64,000 bases of DNA, taken from positions 88,525 to 152,524 of the forward strand of contig NEVA01000007.1 in the NCBI GenBank assembly GCA_002304445.1, written 5' to 3'. The notes below the pieces were generated by a model. It was not told the origin of the DNA, searched no databases, and saw only the letters and a program-made list of their open reading frames with translations. Shown here in pieces: positions 31,961-42,036 of this stretch. Source of the stretch: Opitutia bacterium Tous-C4FEB (GTDB lineage: Bacteria; Verrucomicrobiota; Verrucomicrobiia; Opitutales; Opitutaceae). How positions within the stretch are numbered: position 1 is the stretch's first letter; the number at the start of each line of letters is the position of its first letter. A program made the translations under genes and the position numbers.

Positions 31961-32743
31961 TCAGCGTTTCAGCTCGTTGACTTTCTGGAGCATTTCATCG
32001 GAGGACTGGATGGCCTTGCTGTTTAATTCATAGGCGCGCTGGGCGAGAATCATGTTCACCATTTCCTCAACGATGTTGACGTTGGAGGTCTCGACGTAGC
32101 CCTGCTGAATCGAGCCAAAGCCCTGTTCGTTGGGCGCACCGGCCTCAGGTGTACCGCTGGCGGCAGTCTCGCGGAAGAGATTGGAGCCGAGGCTATCGAG
32201 ACCGGCAGGATTGGCGAAGCGCGAGAGAGTGAGACGGAAGGTCTGCTCACCAGCCGCACTGCCCAAGGTCACTTCACCGTTTTCGGCTACGGTCACGGAG
32301 GTGGTGCCGGGCGGAATCGCTTGAAATCCGCTGAGCACCGGCAGGCCATCACTGGTGACAACTTGGCCGGTGGCGTTAATCTTAAAGGAAGCGTCGCGGG
32401 TGTAAGCGAGCGTGCCGTCGGGGCGTTGGACCTCGAAAAAGCCGTCACCCTGAATCGCGAGATCGAATTTTTCGCCGGTGGCAGTAAGCTGACCTTGGGA
32501 GAAAACTTTGGAGGTGGCAACGACGCGGGTACCGTTACCGACCTCGATGCCGGTGGGGAGTTGGTTACCGCCGCCGTTTTGAGCACCCGCTGCCCGGGGC
32601 TTCTGGTAAAGCATATCTTGAAATTCGATCTTGCTCCGTTTGAAGCCACGAGAGTTCACGTTCGCGAGATTGTTGGCGATCGTGTTCAGGTTGAGCTGTT
32701 GGGCCTCCATGCCCGTGGCAGCTGAGTAAAGGGAGAGATTCAT
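31961..32743 (-). CDS. flgG: Flagellar distal rod protein FlgG
   Basis: The 260-residue product shows the FlgG pattern. N-terminal SLYSAATGMEAQQLNLNTIA with NLANVNSRGFKRSKIEF is followed by a central FDLAIQGDGFFEVQRPDG. The C-terminal block is QQGYVETSNVNIVEEMVNMI then LAQRAYELNSKAIQSSDEML. It forms the distal rod crossing the periplasm. It follows flgF by 36 nt and precedes flgA by 2 nt. Its length matches the family. Confidence 0.96.
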   Translation of the reverse strand: MNLSLYSAATGMEAQQLNLNTIANNLANVNSRGFKRSKIEFQDMLYQKPRAAGAQNGGGNQLPTGIEVGNGTRVVATSKVFSQGQLTATGEKFDLAIQGDGFFEVQRPDGTLAYTRDASFKINATGQVVTSDGLPVLSGFQAIPPGTTSVTVAENGEVTLGSAAGEQTFRLTLSRFANPAGLDSLGSNLFRETAASGTPEAGAPNEQGFGSIQQGYVETSNVNIVEEMVNMILAQRAYELNSKAIQSSDEMLQKVNELKR

Positions 32744-32779
32744 GGTGCAGGTTTACTTGGGGTGGAGGGTCGCAAGGGA

Positions 32780-33517
32780 TTAACCGAGGGTGTCCAGCGT
32801 GCGTTGGAGCAACTGATCGCGGGTGGAGATGATTTTCTGGTTAGCTTCGTAGGCGCGGGCAATCGAGACTAAGTCGATCATCTCGCGCATCGGGGAAATG
32901 TTACTGCCCTCGATATAGCCCTGCATGACGCTGCCGCCGGCTGCGGCAATCGGGGCTTCGTCGGCGGTCGGCAGAAAGACGCCACCGCTAAGCGGCTCCA
33001 ATTTCTGCGTGTCGGCAAAGCGACTGACCGCGAGGGTGTCGACGACTTGGCCGGCTTGACTGATCTCGCCATCGGCATCGATGGAGATAGCGCCGCCCGC
33101 CTGCAGAATGATGGGCGCGCGCCCGGCCCCGAGCACGGGTAAGTTATCCGCCGTCACCAAGGTGCGATCGGCGCGCACGGACAATTGGCCGGCGCGAGTA
33201 AAGCCTTCGCGTCCATCCGGGAGGCGCACGCTGAGAAACCCATCACCCGAGATCGCGACATCGAGATCGCGGCGAGTCTGGACCATTTCGCCCGGGGCGA
33301 AATCGAAACGGACGCGGGCCGAAGGGAATGAACCACTCAAACTTTCATCGGATTTAAACTGGCCCGTGCGCAGTTCGCCGGAGGGCTGAGCAGAGAACTG
33401 GACCAACTGGCGCTTGAACCCTGGCACCTGACTGGCGGAGATATTATGCGACGAGGCCTGCTGCCAGCGCTCAAGGGCGGCGAGAGCTGCGGTATTTTGA
33501 TAAAGGCCTACGGTCAT
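32780..33517 (-). CDS. flgF: Flagellar proximal rod protein FlgF
   Basis: The 245-residue product has a more divergent rod-protein N-terminus (TVGLYQNTAALAALERWQQ, HNISASQVPGFKRQ), central DLDVAISGDGFLSVRLPDGR and C-terminal QGYIEGSNISPMREMIDLVS with IARAYEANQKIISTRDQLL. It is called FlgF because it precedes flgG in an flgF-flgG order and diverges at the N-terminus; FlgE or another rod protein is less likely at this length. It is the first gene of the ~8-kb flagellar operon. Confidence 0.88.
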   Translation of the reverse strand: MTVGLYQNTAALAALERWQQASSHNISASQVPGFKRQLVQFSAQPSGELRTGQFKSDESLSGSFPSARVRFDFAPGEMVQTRRDLDVAISGDGFLSVRLPDGREGFTRAGQLSVRADRTLVTADNLPVLGAGRAPIILQAGGAISIDADGEISQAGQVVDTLAVSRFADTQKLEPLSGGVFLPTADEAPIAAAGGSVMQGYIEGSNISPMREMIDLVSIARAYEANQKIISTRDQLLQRTLDTLG

Positions 33518-33529
33518 GACTTCGATTAA

Positions 33530-33608
33530 GCATGCGCAATGCCATGTTTTTATTTAGTTGATATTCAAGTTTATGCATTTTCCATAAACGCACAGGCAAG
33601 TTTTGCCT
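33530..33608. promoter_or_regulatory. Divergent flgF/cheD control region with an inverted repeat
   Basis: The AT-rich gap between the divergent flgF (start 33517) and cheD (start 33708) has the inverted repeat AGGCAA-GTT-TTGCCT (33594-33608). On the minus strand it has TGGCATTGCGCATGCTT (33544-33528), with the GG-N10-GC spacing of a sigma-54 site. That site would start transcription next to the flgF ATG, leaving no leader, so it is doubtful. Confidence 0.3.
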
Positions 33609-33707
33609 TTGCCCTGCTCGAAATTGTTTAGATTGCCTTTTGTAGATGATGGAATCAGCTCACCTTTCCCCAGACGTCCCAGTCGTCTAACCCCTATTAA
33701 GGCCTCA

Positions 33708-34250
33708 ATGAGTAACTCAAATACGGTCCCCGTCTACGCCGCTACCGGTCGCGCGACCGATAGCGAGGAAGTTGAATTTTCCGCCGAGCAAGTCGGCTTC
33801 GGCGTGTGCCTGATTGTCCACGACGCCCAAATCCATGCCAGCGCGATTGCCCACGTGCTGATGCCCGACTCCAGCAGTAATACCACCTTCGCCCGGAAAA
33901 ACCCCTTCGGCTTTAGCAACACCGCCTTCCCGGCATTAATGGAATCATTACGCGGCGCCTCCCGCAATTACGCCGGCGACGAGGCTTGGACCGAAGCCAA
34001 AAAACGCCTCAAAGTTTACCTCATTGGCGCCAGCGAAATCACCTCTGCCCAAGCGAGCGCCACCGAGCCCAACATCGACCTTAATATTGGAAAATTAGTC
34101 GCAAACCGACTTCGTGATTTAATCAAAACCGAGGGCCTAGAGCCTCCGATTGAAGCCCTCGGCGGCGCCAGCATCCGCGACGTCTCGATTCGCAACGGCA
34201 CCGGCAAAATCCTCATCGAAGTCCCAGGCCAACCGGAGAAAACCTTATGA
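33708..34250 (+). CDS. cheD: Chemoreceptor glutamine deamidase CheD
   Basis: The 180-residue product has CheD-like organisation with the catalytic cysteine in VGFGVCLIVHD and the histidine in SAIAHVLMPDS, then LIGASEI and a C-terminal RDVSIRNGTGKILI. CheD deamidates chemoreceptor glutamines and, with CheC, tunes adaptation. The spacing C to H is short and the usual GSC reads GVC, so it is somewhat divergent. ATG 33708 begins just before the fold; the frame extends to 33603 upstream. It overlaps the following HDOD gene by 4 nt, so these two are co-translated. Confidence 0.8.
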   Translation: MSNSNTVPVYAATGRATDSEEVEFSAEQVGFGVCLIVHDAQIHASAIAHVLMPDSSSNTTFARKNPFGFSNTAFPALMESLRGASRNYAGDEAWTEAKKRLKVYLIGASEITSAQASATEPNIDLNIGKLVANRLRDLIKTEGLEPPIEALGGASIRDVSIRNGTGKILIEVPGQPEKTL

Positions 34251-35158
34251 GCGCGGCACATAACGAAGAACTCATCGAGCGCATCACGCGCCAAATGGGC
34301 GAGCTCCCCACCTCGCTTGAGGTCGTTTGCCGCCTGATGTTGATGTTACGCAATCCCACTCAGGAAAACGAACACGTCGTCACGGCACTTTATTCTGACC
34401 GCCAGCTCTCCGGGCAGTTGGTGCGGAAACTCGAATCCAACGAGGAAGCCCAGGTGGACGAAAAGGGCAATATCATCGAACGCAAACGCTCCGAAGCTGA
34501 GGTCCTTCAAGTCCTCGACGGAGCGGTGTTACAGATGGGTTACGCTGCGATCCTGCGTCTCGTTTCCGCACTCAGTGTCGGCAAATTGCTCGCCGCCGAG
34601 CACAAAGGTTACGGCATGCAGCGCCGTGAGCTCTGGGTCCACTCCGTGGTGGTCGGTCTGATCGCCCAAAGATTGTGCGAACTGCTCGCCGAGACTGGCC
34701 GAGATACCATCGACCCCTCCCTCGCTTTCATCAGCGGCCTCATGCACGATACCGGTAAAGCCGCCCTGAGCACGGAACTCATGCTCAAGTTGAAACAGGT
34801 GAACGAGGCTGCCCTCGAAAAAGACGCTAACTGGATCAAACTTGAAAATGAATTTTGTCTCATCGACCACGCCGCACTCGGCGCAAGTCTGATGCGAAAG
34901 TGGAAACTGCCCAAGGAAGTTGTCGACGCCGTCGCCTTCCATCACCAGCCCGCTAAAGATCAGAAGCTCGCCTCCATCATCCACCTCGCCGACTACTCCT
35001 CCCGCTTTATCTCAAATCCGGGCGGCTGGTCTAGCTATGCCGTCACGTTCGACCCCGCCGCCTTGGCTACCTGCAAATTACGCCTCGACGATATCCAACG
35101 GGTCGTATTCCACGTCTCCCAAGACCGAGCGACGGTGGATACTTATTCCAATATTTAA
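34247..35158 (+). CDS. HDOD domain protein coupled to cheD
   Basis: The 303-residue product has an HDOD domain: MGELPTSLEVVCRLMLMLRN, VLQMGYAAILRLVSALSVGK, FISGLMHDTGKAALST and VDAVAFHHQPAKDQKLASII. An insertion rich in charged residues (ESNEEAQVDEKGNIIERKRS) replaces part of the usual first helices. HMHD-like residues survive (H-D in LMHDTGK), so a partial HD metal site is conceivable. The ATGA overlap with cheD suggests the two proteins work together in chemotaxis or motility signalling. It is a different type from the HDOD protein at 22983. Confidence 0.85.
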   Translation: MSAAHNEELIERITRQMGELPTSLEVVCRLMLMLRNPTQENEHVVTALYSDRQLSGQLVRKLESNEEAQVDEKGNIIERKRSEAEVLQVLDGAVLQMGYAAILRLVSALSVGKLLAAEHKGYGMQRRELWVHSVVVGLIAQRLCELLAETGRDTIDPSLAFISGLMHDTGKAALSTELMLKLKQVNEAALEKDANWIKLENEFCLIDHAALGASLMRKWKLPKEVVDAVAFHHQPAKDQKLASIIHLADYSSRFISNPGGWSSYAVTFDPAALATCKLRLDDIQRVVFHVSQDRATVDTYSNI

Positions 35159-35281
35159 GCCGCTCGCCGGCCCCGCTAGTCCCCGCCGCGCAACTCGGCC
35201 CTCAGCCGGAGTCGTTTTGTTTCGTTGTCCTTGATTTGAACGGCCGAAGCTCGCAGCGTTCGGGTTCATCATCATGCCGCT

Positions 35282-36718
35282 ATGAAACCACTGTTGCTGC
35301 TGCTTTTGGGGTTCCTTTTTGCCGTGATTGCCCCAGCCCAGATCGAGGGAGAATCCGCCGCCGAACTCATCAAACGCGCTGAACTTGGAGACGCCGTTGC
35401 CCGCGTAAAATTGAGCCTCATCCGCAGCGGCGGCGACAACCAGCTCGCCTCCGAAATCCAAACGGCCCGCTGGTACCAAGAGGCCGTCGAACAAAATAAC
35501 ATCACGTCTCAATATAGTCTCGGCCTAATGTTTGAATCCGGCGTCGGCGCCACCAAAGACGCCGCCGAAGCCACCCGCTGGTTCCGCATGGCGGCTGAGC
35601 GCGGCAACAACGCCGCCCAATTCAAACTCGGCAACCACTACGCCGCCGGCGACGGCGTCGCCAAGAACCCGATCGAAGCCGCCCTCTGGTTTCGTCGAGC
35701 CGCCGAACAGGCCAACGTGGGCGCCCAACGCAACCTCGGCCTCATCCTCCTCAATGGCACCGGCGTCGCCAAAGACATCGCCCAAGCCGTCCAATGGCTC
35801 CGGAAAGCCGCCGAACAAGGCGACGTCACGAGCCAATACAACCTTGGCATCCTCTTCGGCAGCAAACTCGCCAAAAACTCCTCCGATTCCGCCCGGTGGT
35901 ACCGCAAAGCTGCCGAACAAGGTCTAGCCGCGGCCCAATTCCAACTCGCCCTACTTTGTGAGCGCGGCGAAGGCACCACCAAAGACGCCGTCGAAACCGT
36001 CCAATGGCTCCAGAAAGCCGCCGAACAAGACCACGCCGAAGCTCAAACGCTCCTCGGCGAAAAATACGCCACCGGCGACGGGGTCCCAAAAGACAATACC
36101 GAAGCCGTCAAATGGTACCGCAAAGCTGCTGAACTCGGCAGCGTTTCGGCCCAATGTAATCTAGGCTTCATGTACGCCACCGGCGGGGGCGTCGAAAAAG
36201 ACCCCGCCGAAGCCCTCATTTGGTTTCGCAAATCAGCCGAACTCGGCAACGCCATCGGCCAAGTCAACCTCGGTATGCTCTACCAAACCGGCAACGCCAT
36301 CGGCCAAGATTTCTTCGAAGCCGCCAAATGGTACCGCAAAGCTGCACTCCAAGGTAATGAGCTCGCCCAGTACAACCTCGGCCTCCTGCACGATGCTGGG
36401 GCCGGCGTCCCCAAAGACAGCGTTGAAGCCGTTCGCTGGATCCGCATGGCCGCTGACCGGGGTCACGCTGCCGCCCAGACTAACCTCGGGGCCAAATACG
36501 CCACCGGCGACGGTATCCCTAAAGACCTGGTCGAAGCCCACGTCTGCTTCAACCTCGCCAGCGTCAAGGGCAACCCCACCGCCCAACGTAACATGGTGAT
36601 GATCGAACGCGACATGACCCCCGATCAACGTGCCAAAGCCATGGAACTCGCCCGCAGCCGCTTCGCCGCCGCCACCAAGCCCGAGGTCAACGCCCCTTCC
36701 CCTCGCCCCGCCCCATGA
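35282..36718 (+). CDS. Secreted Sel1-like repeat protein
   Basis: The 478-residue product begins with a signal peptide (PLLLLLLGFLFAVIAPAQ) followed by about eleven Sel1 repeats of ~36 residues. Each is of the form AxxQxxLGxxYxxGxGVxKDxxEAxxWYRKAAExG; the first repeat is degenerate. Sel1 solenoids are protein-interaction scaffolds. The protein should be periplasmic or surface-exposed. It ends in a Pro-rich tail. It is separated by 123 nt from the HDOD gene and converges with hisA. The partner is unknown. Confidence 0.9.
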   Translation: MKPLLLLLLGFLFAVIAPAQIEGESAAELIKRAELGDAVARVKLSLIRSGGDNQLASEIQTARWYQEAVEQNNITSQYSLGLMFESGVGATKDAAEATRWFRMAAERGNNAAQFKLGNHYAAGDGVAKNPIEAALWFRRAAEQANVGAQRNLGLILLNGTGVAKDIAQAVQWLRKAAEQGDVTSQYNLGILFGSKLAKNSSDSARWYRKAAEQGLAAAQFQLALLCERGEGTTKDAVETVQWLQKAAEQDHAEAQTLLGEKYATGDGVPKDNTEAVKWYRKAAELGSVSAQCNLGFMYATGGGVEKDPAEALIWFRKSAELGNAIGQVNLGMLYQTGNAIGQDFFEAAKWYRKAALQGNELAQYNLGLLHDAGAGVPKDSVEAVRWIRMAADRGHAAAQTNLGAKYATGDGIPKDLVEAHVCFNLASVKGNPTAQRNMVMIERDMTPDQRAKAMELARSRFAAATKPEVNAPSPRPAP

Positions 36719-36815
36719 CTCTTTTTATCGCACCAAGCCCCCACCAAAGAGTGAAATTAATCCCCCTCCTTGGTGTTTCCCTGCCGCAAACGTTCGCTTC
36801 AGTTCCGCCGGGCTT

Positions 36816-37541
36816 CTAGCGGGCGATTTCCAGCAGATCCGGCAATTCAACACGTTTCTCGTAAAGCGCTTTGCCGACGATCACTCCGTCCAAGTTTGCG
36901 TATCGGCGCGAAAGCTCAGCCAGCTTTACCACATCCTCCCGCCGGCTCACGCCCCCGCTCGCGATCACGTTGAAATTTCCGGCGTTCAACATCGCTTCCT
37001 GCGCAACGAAATTTGGCCCCGTCAACATTCCATCGGTACCGATATCCGTGTAAATGATCGTGCGCACGCCGAGCCCATCCATCCGCTTCGCCATTTCCAG
37101 AGCACCGGTGCCCGTCGTATCGACCCAACCCTTCACCGCAACTTTCCCGTCCTTCGCGTCGATGCCCACCGCGATCTTCTCGCCGAACTGCTGCACCAAC
37201 TCGCCGACGAAACGCTCGCTCTCCGCCGCCCGGGTGCCGATCACCACACGGCTAACGCCAAAACTCAATACGCGCTCCACGGTCTCGCGCGAACGCATCC
37301 CGCCACCGAGTTCTACCTTCAAACCGGTCGCGACAATTTCTTGAACCGCCGCCAAGTTTTGCGGTTCGCCCAAGAACGCCCCGTCCAAATCGACCACGTG
37401 AACCCACGCGCTGCCGGCAGCCTTAAACTCCCCTGCCACCCCAGCCGGCTTCTCGGCATACACCGTCTCCTGATCAGCTCGCCCTTGCAGTAAACGCACG
37501 GCCCGTCCGCCTCGGATATCGATCGCAGGATAAATAGTCAT
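36816..37541 (-). CDS. hisA: Phosphoribosylformimino-5-aminoimidazole carboxamide ribotide isomerase HisA
   Basis: The 241-residue (beta/alpha)8 barrel has the N-terminal catalytic aspartate in PAIDIRGGRAVRLLQG, VHVVDLDGAF, a first phosphate loop VELGGGMRS, the second catalytic aspartate region YTDIGTDGMLTGPN and phosphate loop IASGGVS. It catalyses the fourth step of histidine synthesis. Length fits the family. It stands without other his genes here, between a Sel1 gene and a divergently transcribed aminopeptidase. Confidence 0.95.
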   Translation of the reverse strand: MTIYPAIDIRGGRAVRLLQGRADQETVYAEKPAGVAGEFKAAGSAWVHVVDLDGAFLGEPQNLAAVQEIVATGLKVELGGGMRSRETVERVLSFGVSRVVIGTRAAESERFVGELVQQFGEKIAVGIDAKDGKVAVKGWVDTTGTGALEMAKRMDGLGVRTIIYTDIGTDGMLTGPNFVAQEAMLNAGNFNVIASGGVSRREDVVKLAELSRRYANLDGVIVGKALYEKRVELPDLLEIAR

Positions 37542-37590
37542 GAAAGGAAAACGCTTTGCTCCCCGGCCCCACGGTGCGAGATTAAATCGT

Positions 37591-38658
37591 ATGTCGAACT
37601 ACCAAGTCCCCGCTTTTTTGGCCGACCTTCTCCACGCTCGATCACCCTCCGGTTATGAGGGAGAGGCACAGGCGGTCTTTGACCGCTACGTAAAACCAGC
37701 CGCCGACACGTATGCAAACGACGCGTTGGGCAACCGCATTGCTACCCTGAATCCCAAGGGCGATCCGGTGCTGATGCTTGCCGGCCACATGGACGAACTC
37801 GGACTCATCATCACCTACGTCAACAAAGACGGGTTTATCTACTTTGACACAATCGGCGGCCACGATCGCACCGTGATTTCAGGACGCCGGGTCATCATTC
37901 AAACGGCCACCGGCCCCGTCAAAGGCGTCACCGGCAAGCGGGCGATTCATCTCATGGATGAAGGTGATCGCAAGAAAGTCCCGGAGATCCACGAAATCTG
38001 GATCGATATCGGTGCCCGGTCGAAAAAGGAGGCCCTTGAACGCATCGCGATCGGAGACGCTGCGACTTACGACCATGAGCTTGAACTTATCCACGGAAGC
38101 ATCGGCACCGCTCGCGCCTTCGACAATAAAGTCGGCGCTTACGTCGTAGGTGAAACGCTCATCCGGCTGGCGAAGGAAAAGAAGAAGATTTCTGCCAAGG
38201 TTGTCAGTGTCGCGACCGCCCAAGAAGAAATCGGGGTCCGCGGTGCCACCACTGCCGCTTACGCGGTGAACCCGCACATCGCCCTCGCCGTCGACGTCGG
38301 CCACGCCACCGACCACCCGGACTGCGACAATCGCAAATACGGCGAGACCAAACTCGGCGGCGGCCCGATCATTTGCCGCGGCGCAAATATCAATCCCAAG
38401 ATTTTCTCCCGCTTGGTCGCCGCCGCCAAGAAACTAAAGATCCCCTACCAGATTGAAGCTGACCCGAGGCCGACGGGCACTGACGCCCGTGCAATCCAAA
38501 TGGGCCGAGGCGGTGTCGCCACCGGCTTGGTCAGTATTCCGCTGCGCTATATGCACACCCCAAGCGAAATCGTGGATCTCGAAGATGTGGAGCGTTGCGT
38601 CCAGCTCTTCGTAGAATTCGCCAAGGGGCTCGAACAAGGCGATTACGCCCACTGGTAA
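37591..38658 (+). CDS. M42 family metallo-aminopeptidase/endoglucanase
   Basis: The 355-residue product has the M42 di-metal ligand set: H66 and D68 (AGHMDELGLI), the bridging aspartate in AFDNKVGAY, catalytic and ligand glutamates in AQEEIGVRG, an aspartate in AVDVGHATDHP and the last histidine in YMHTPSEIV. These form tetrahedral cytoplasmic aminopeptidases. ATG 37591 is chosen because it begins the family N-terminus (MSNYQVPAFLADLL); the frame also contains an ATG at 37540 that would overlap hisA. It converges with clpX after 29 nt. Confidence 0.92.
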   Translation: MSNYQVPAFLADLLHARSPSGYEGEAQAVFDRYVKPAADTYANDALGNRIATLNPKGDPVLMLAGHMDELGLIITYVNKDGFIYFDTIGGHDRTVISGRRVIIQTATGPVKGVTGKRAIHLMDEGDRKKVPEIHEIWIDIGARSKKEALERIAIGDAATYDHELELIHGSIGTARAFDNKVGAYVVGETLIRLAKEKKKISAKVVSVATAQEEIGVRGATTAAYAVNPHIALAVDVGHATDHPDCDNRKYGETKLGGGPIICRGANINPKIFSRLVAAAKKLKIPYQIEADPRPTGTDARAIQMGRGGVATGLVSIPLRYMHTPSEIVDLEDVERCVQLFVEFAKGLEQGDYAHW

Positions 38659-38687
38659 GCGTCAGGACCGCGCAAGGCGACTGAGCC

Positions 38688-39980
38688 TCACGCCGCGTTC
38701 TCGGTCGGCTCATTTTTCGCCGCGCGTCTAAGCGTGGGTTTACGACGCCCGGCGACCACGGCCGCATCGATGATGACCTCCGTCACATCGTCTCGCTGGG
38801 GCAGCTCATACATCACTTCCAGCATGATGTTCTCCATGATCGACCGTAGCGCTCGGGCTCCGGTCTTCAGCTCAATCGCCTTTTGCGCGATGGCTTTGAC
38901 CGCATCCGAAGTGAAGCGCAGGCGCACCCCGTCCATCGCAAAGAGTTTCGCATACTGCTTCACCGTCGCGTTCTTGGTCTTCAACAGAATCTTCTCCAAA
39001 TCCGCGACGGAGAGTTGATCCAAAACTGACACGACGGGCAGGCGGCCGATGAATTCGGGAATCATCCCGAAGCGCACTAAATCCTCCGGCGCGATTTTTT
39101 TCATCATCTCGTCCGGGGTGAGTTCGTGGTCGGCCGCGTTGACGTGAAACCCAAGCGACCGGGAACCCAGTCGCTTCTTGATAATCTGATCAAGTCCCAC
39201 AAACGCACCGCCGCAAATAAAGAGAATATTGGCCGTATTGACCTGAATATACTCCTGATTCGGATGCTTTCTCCCCCCCTGCGGAGGGACGTTGCAGACA
39301 GTCCCCTCAAGGATCTTCAACAATGCCTGCTGCACCCCTTCGCCCGAAACATCCCGAGTAATGGAAACGTTTTCCGTCGTCCGCCGAATCTTGTCGATCT
39401 CGTCGATGTAGATAATCCCGCACTCGGCCCGCTTAACGTCGTAGTTGGCGGCCTGCAATAATCGCAGCACCACGTTCTCAACGTCCTCCCCCACGTAGCC
39501 CGCTTCGGTCAGGGTCGTCGCATCGGAGATCGCAAAGGGCACATCCAAAATTCGCGCTAGGGTTCGCGCGAGCAGAGTTTTGCCGGAGCCAGTCGGACCG
39601 GAGAGCAAGATATTACTTTTCTCCACCTCCACATCGGCGAACTCCGGCGAAAGCGCGGTCGATTCCCGTGGCGACTGGCCGGAGTCGAACCGCAGTCGCT
39701 TGTAGTGGTTGTAAACCGCGACCGAGAGCACCTTCTTCGCGTGATCTTGCCCGATCACAAAATCATCGAGCGTCCGCCGAATTTCCGCGGGCTTGATCAA
39801 GCGAATCAACGGTTTCGCGTCCGCCGCAGCCGCAGGCTTGATCTCCCGATCGATGATCGTTTTGCAGACGTTGACGCACGAATCGCAAATGTAGACGCCG
39901 GGCCCCGCGATGATTTTTTTGACCTCGGCCTGCGATTTTCCGCAGAACGAGCACAAGGTGACGCGCGACGATTTTGCCAT
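38688..39980 (-). CDS. clpX: ATP-dependent Clp protease ATP-binding subunit ClpX
   Basis: The 430-residue product has an N-terminal zinc-binding domain (CSFCGKSQ and CDSCVNVC), AAA+ module with [11 protein letters not shown] (Walker A), [10 protein letters not shown] (Walker B), a GFHVN pore-side region and the IGF-loop region at [14 protein letters not shown]. ClpX unfolds tagged proteins and feeds them to ClpP. ATG 39980 (MAKSSRV) is preferred over an upstream GTG at 39989. It follows clpP by 90 nt in the conserved tig-clpP-clpX order. Confidence 0.97.
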   Translation of the reverse strand: MAKSSRVTLCSFCGKSQAEVKKIIAGPGVYICDSCVNVCKTIIDREIKPAAAADAKPLIRLIKPAEIRRTLDDFVIGQDHAKKVLSVAVYNHYKRLRFDSGQSPRESTALSPEFADVEVEKSNILLSGPTGSGKTLLARTLARILDVPFAISDATTLTEAGYVGEDVENVVLRLLQAANYDVKRAECGIIYIDEIDKIRRTTENVSITRDVSGEGVQQALLKILEGTVCNVPPQGGRKHPNQEYIQVNTANILFICGGAFVGLDQIIKKRLGSRSLGFHVNAADHELTPDEMMKKIAPEDLVRFGMIPEFIGRLPVVSVLDQLSVADLEKILLKTKNATVKQYAKLFAMDGVRLRFTSDAVKAIAQKAIELKTGARALRSIMENIMLEVMYELPQRDDVTEVIIDAAVVAGRRKPTLRRAAKNEPTENAA

Positions 39981-40070
39981 AGGGAGCACGTTGCTCAGGC
40001 CAACACCTGAGTCCAGTGCGGAGTTGGCTTGAGCTGTTCCTCGCGCGATCCCGTCCTATTGGCGCTTAAA

Positions 40071-40697
40071 TCAAGCCGCGCTCGGCACCACGATTTTTTG
40101 AGCTTCGCGGGTCGAAGCGATCACGTGGTCGACGATACCATAAGCTTTGGCCTCGTCCGCCGCCATGTAGTAATCGCGATCAGAGTTCGCTTCCACATCC
40201 GCCACGGGCTTTCCCGTATGCTTCGCCAAAACCCCGTTGAGGGTCTCACGCCAACGGATGATTTCGCGGGCCGCGATGGCGATATCCGCCGTTTGTCCAC
40301 CCGCGCCACCGCTAGGTTGGTGAATCATCACCCGGCTGTTTGGCAGCGCAAAGCGCTTCCCCTTGGTCCCCGCGGCGAGCAGCACCGTGCTCATACTTGC
40401 GACCATGCCGATGCAATAGGTGACGACATCGAATTGCATAAAATTCATCGTGTCGTAAATCGCCATCCCGGCGGTCACGCTGCCGCCCGGAGAGTTGATG
40501 TAAACATGGACGTCTTTTTTTGCGTCCTCCATTTGGAGATACAGCATCTGGGCGATAACCAAGTTGGCGACCTGGTCATCAATGGGCGTGCCGATGAAAA
40601 TAATCCGGTCCTTCAGCAGTCGCGAGTAGACGTCCATGGCCCGGGTCTCGCGGCCGTTACTGTCATAAATGGTGGGATTCGGCAGGTAATAGCTCAC
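40071..40697 (-). CDS. clpP: ATP-dependent Clp protease proteolytic subunit ClpP
   Basis: The product has about 208 residues from a GTG start at 40697 (VSYYLPNP); the frame stays open to 40766 but would then run into tig, and the shorter form has family length. The catalytic triad is S101 (GMVASMST), H126 (MIHQPSGG) and D175 (SDRDYYM). [20 protein letters not shown] is conserved. The serine loop GMVASM differs from the common GQAASM, so this may belong to a less standard ClpP subgroup. It lies 16 nt after tig. Confidence 0.95.
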   Translation of the reverse strand: MSYYLPNPTIYDSNGRETRAMDVYSRLLKDRIIFIGTPIDDQVANLVIAQMLYLQMEDAKKDVHVYINSPGGSVTAGMAIYDTMNFMQFDVVTYCIGMVASMSTVLLAAGTKGKRFALPNSRVMIHQPSGGAGGQTADIAIAAREIIRWRETLNGVLAKHTGKPVADVEANSDRDYYMAADEAKAYGIVDHVIASTREAQKIVVPSAA

Positions 40698-40713
40698 GGT
40701 GTTGTTGGTTCGC

Positions 40714-42036
40714 TCAAGCCTTTGGCTGGGTCGTCGAGACGCTAGCCTTCGAGACCAAGAAATCAACCGCCTTGTCGAAAATGATGTTCTGCTGAATGGC
40801 GCGAAGTTGATCCCGGTCCTTCGTCAAATCCTTCACGAGCTTGTCGGGGTTTTGACCGGTGCGGCTGGCCTCCCGGTAGATAAAATTGTCGATGTCGCGC
40901 TCGCTCACCGTGATTTTCTCGGCGGCGGCAATCTTGGCGAGGATGAGTTGAACTTTGACCCGCTGGGCGGCTGCTTTTTGGGCACCGGCAAACAGTTCTT
41001 TTTTGTCCTTTTCGAACTGATCTTGAGGAACGCCGCGGCGCATGTTTTCCTCAATGAACTGACGCAGAACGCTCTGGGTCTCGGATTCGATCAAGCTTTG
41101 AGGAATAGGAAACTCGATCTTACCCGCAATCGCCTCAGTCACTTGGCGACGCTGCGCCGTCTGATTCTCGTAGTCTTTACGTAACTTCAGATTGTTTCGA
41201 ACGCTGGCTTTGAGTGCGTCAAGACTGTCAACCTGTTGGGACTTGAAAAACTCCTCGTTCAATTCCGGCAACGCGCGCTCCCGAATTTCCAAAACCTCGA
41301 TCGCGTAACTTGCCGCTTTTCCCGCCAAGGCGGGAGCCGGCGCGAAGTCTGCCGGAAATGCGATCGCCACCGTTTTTTTATCGCCAGTCTTTATTCCGGC
41401 CAACTCCTTACCCAAGCCCGGCAGCACACCTTCGTTGGTGCCCTCAACTTCTTCCCAAGTTTGCGGGACTTTACCGTAGATCTGTTTGTCCGGGACAATC
41501 TCAGCCACCGGCTTTCCATCAATCGTGCCCTCGTAGGATAACTTAACGTAATCGCTCTTTTGCGCGGCGCGATCCGCCACCTTGAAATCAGCGCGTTCAC
41601 CGCGAAGCCCCTCGATCACCGCATCGACTTCAGTATCGGTAGCCTCGGTCGGCGCGATCTCGGTCGGCAAGCCGACGTAGTCGGGCAAAGCGAACTCCGG
41701 CCTGACATCGACGGTCACAGTGACCGCCGCAGAGAGCCCCGCTTCAATCGTTCCCTCTTCGAGATTTACGATGTTCAACACCTCTACGTTTTCATGATCG
41801 AGCGCGCTCTTGTAGGCTTTAGACACGACCTTCTGCTTAAATTCACCCGCGATCTCCTTGGCGTAACGCTTTAAGATCATCGACGCTGGCGCCTTGCCCG
41901 GACGAAAGCCTGGCAACTGCGCAAACTTCGAAAATTCGACCACCGTTGCCTGATGTTCGGCGTCGACCTCGCTTTTGTCCAAGGTGACGACGATGCTTTT
42001 GCGCGTTTCGGAAACGTTATTGAGTTGGATGTTCAC
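40714..42036 (-). CDS. tig: Trigger factor
   Basis: The 440-residue product has the ribosome-binding N-terminal domain with the signature GFRPGKAP, a central FKBP-type domain ([36 protein letters not shown]) and a C-terminal helical chaperone arm. It binds nascent chains at the ribosome exit. The frame is open to 42180, but the family N-terminus begins at the GTG at 42036 ([11 protein letters not shown]), and the upstream part would reach into the promoter zone shared with divergent tsaB. It heads the tig-clpP-clpX unit. Confidence 0.95.
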   Translation of the reverse strand: MNIQLNNVSETRKSIVVTLDKSEVDAEHQATVVEFSKFAQLPGFRPGKAPASMILKRYAKEIAGEFKQKVVSKAYKSALDHENVEVLNIVNLEEGTIEAGLSAAVTVTVDVRPEFALPDYVGLPTEIAPTEATDTEVDAVIEGLRGERADFKVADRAAQKSDYVKLSYEGTIDGKPVAEIVPDKQIYGKVPQTWEEVEGTNEGVLPGLGKELAGIKTGDKKTVAIAFPADFAPAPALAGKAASYAIEVLEIRERALPELNEEFFKSQQVDSLDALKASVRNNLKLRKDYENQTAQRRQVTEAIAGKIEFPIPQSLIESETQSVLRQFIEENMRRGVPQDQFEKDKKELFAGAQKAAAQRVKVQLILAKIAAAEKITVSERDIDNFIYREASRTGQNPDKLVKDLTKDRDQLRAIQQNIIFDKAVDFLVSKASVSTTQPKA

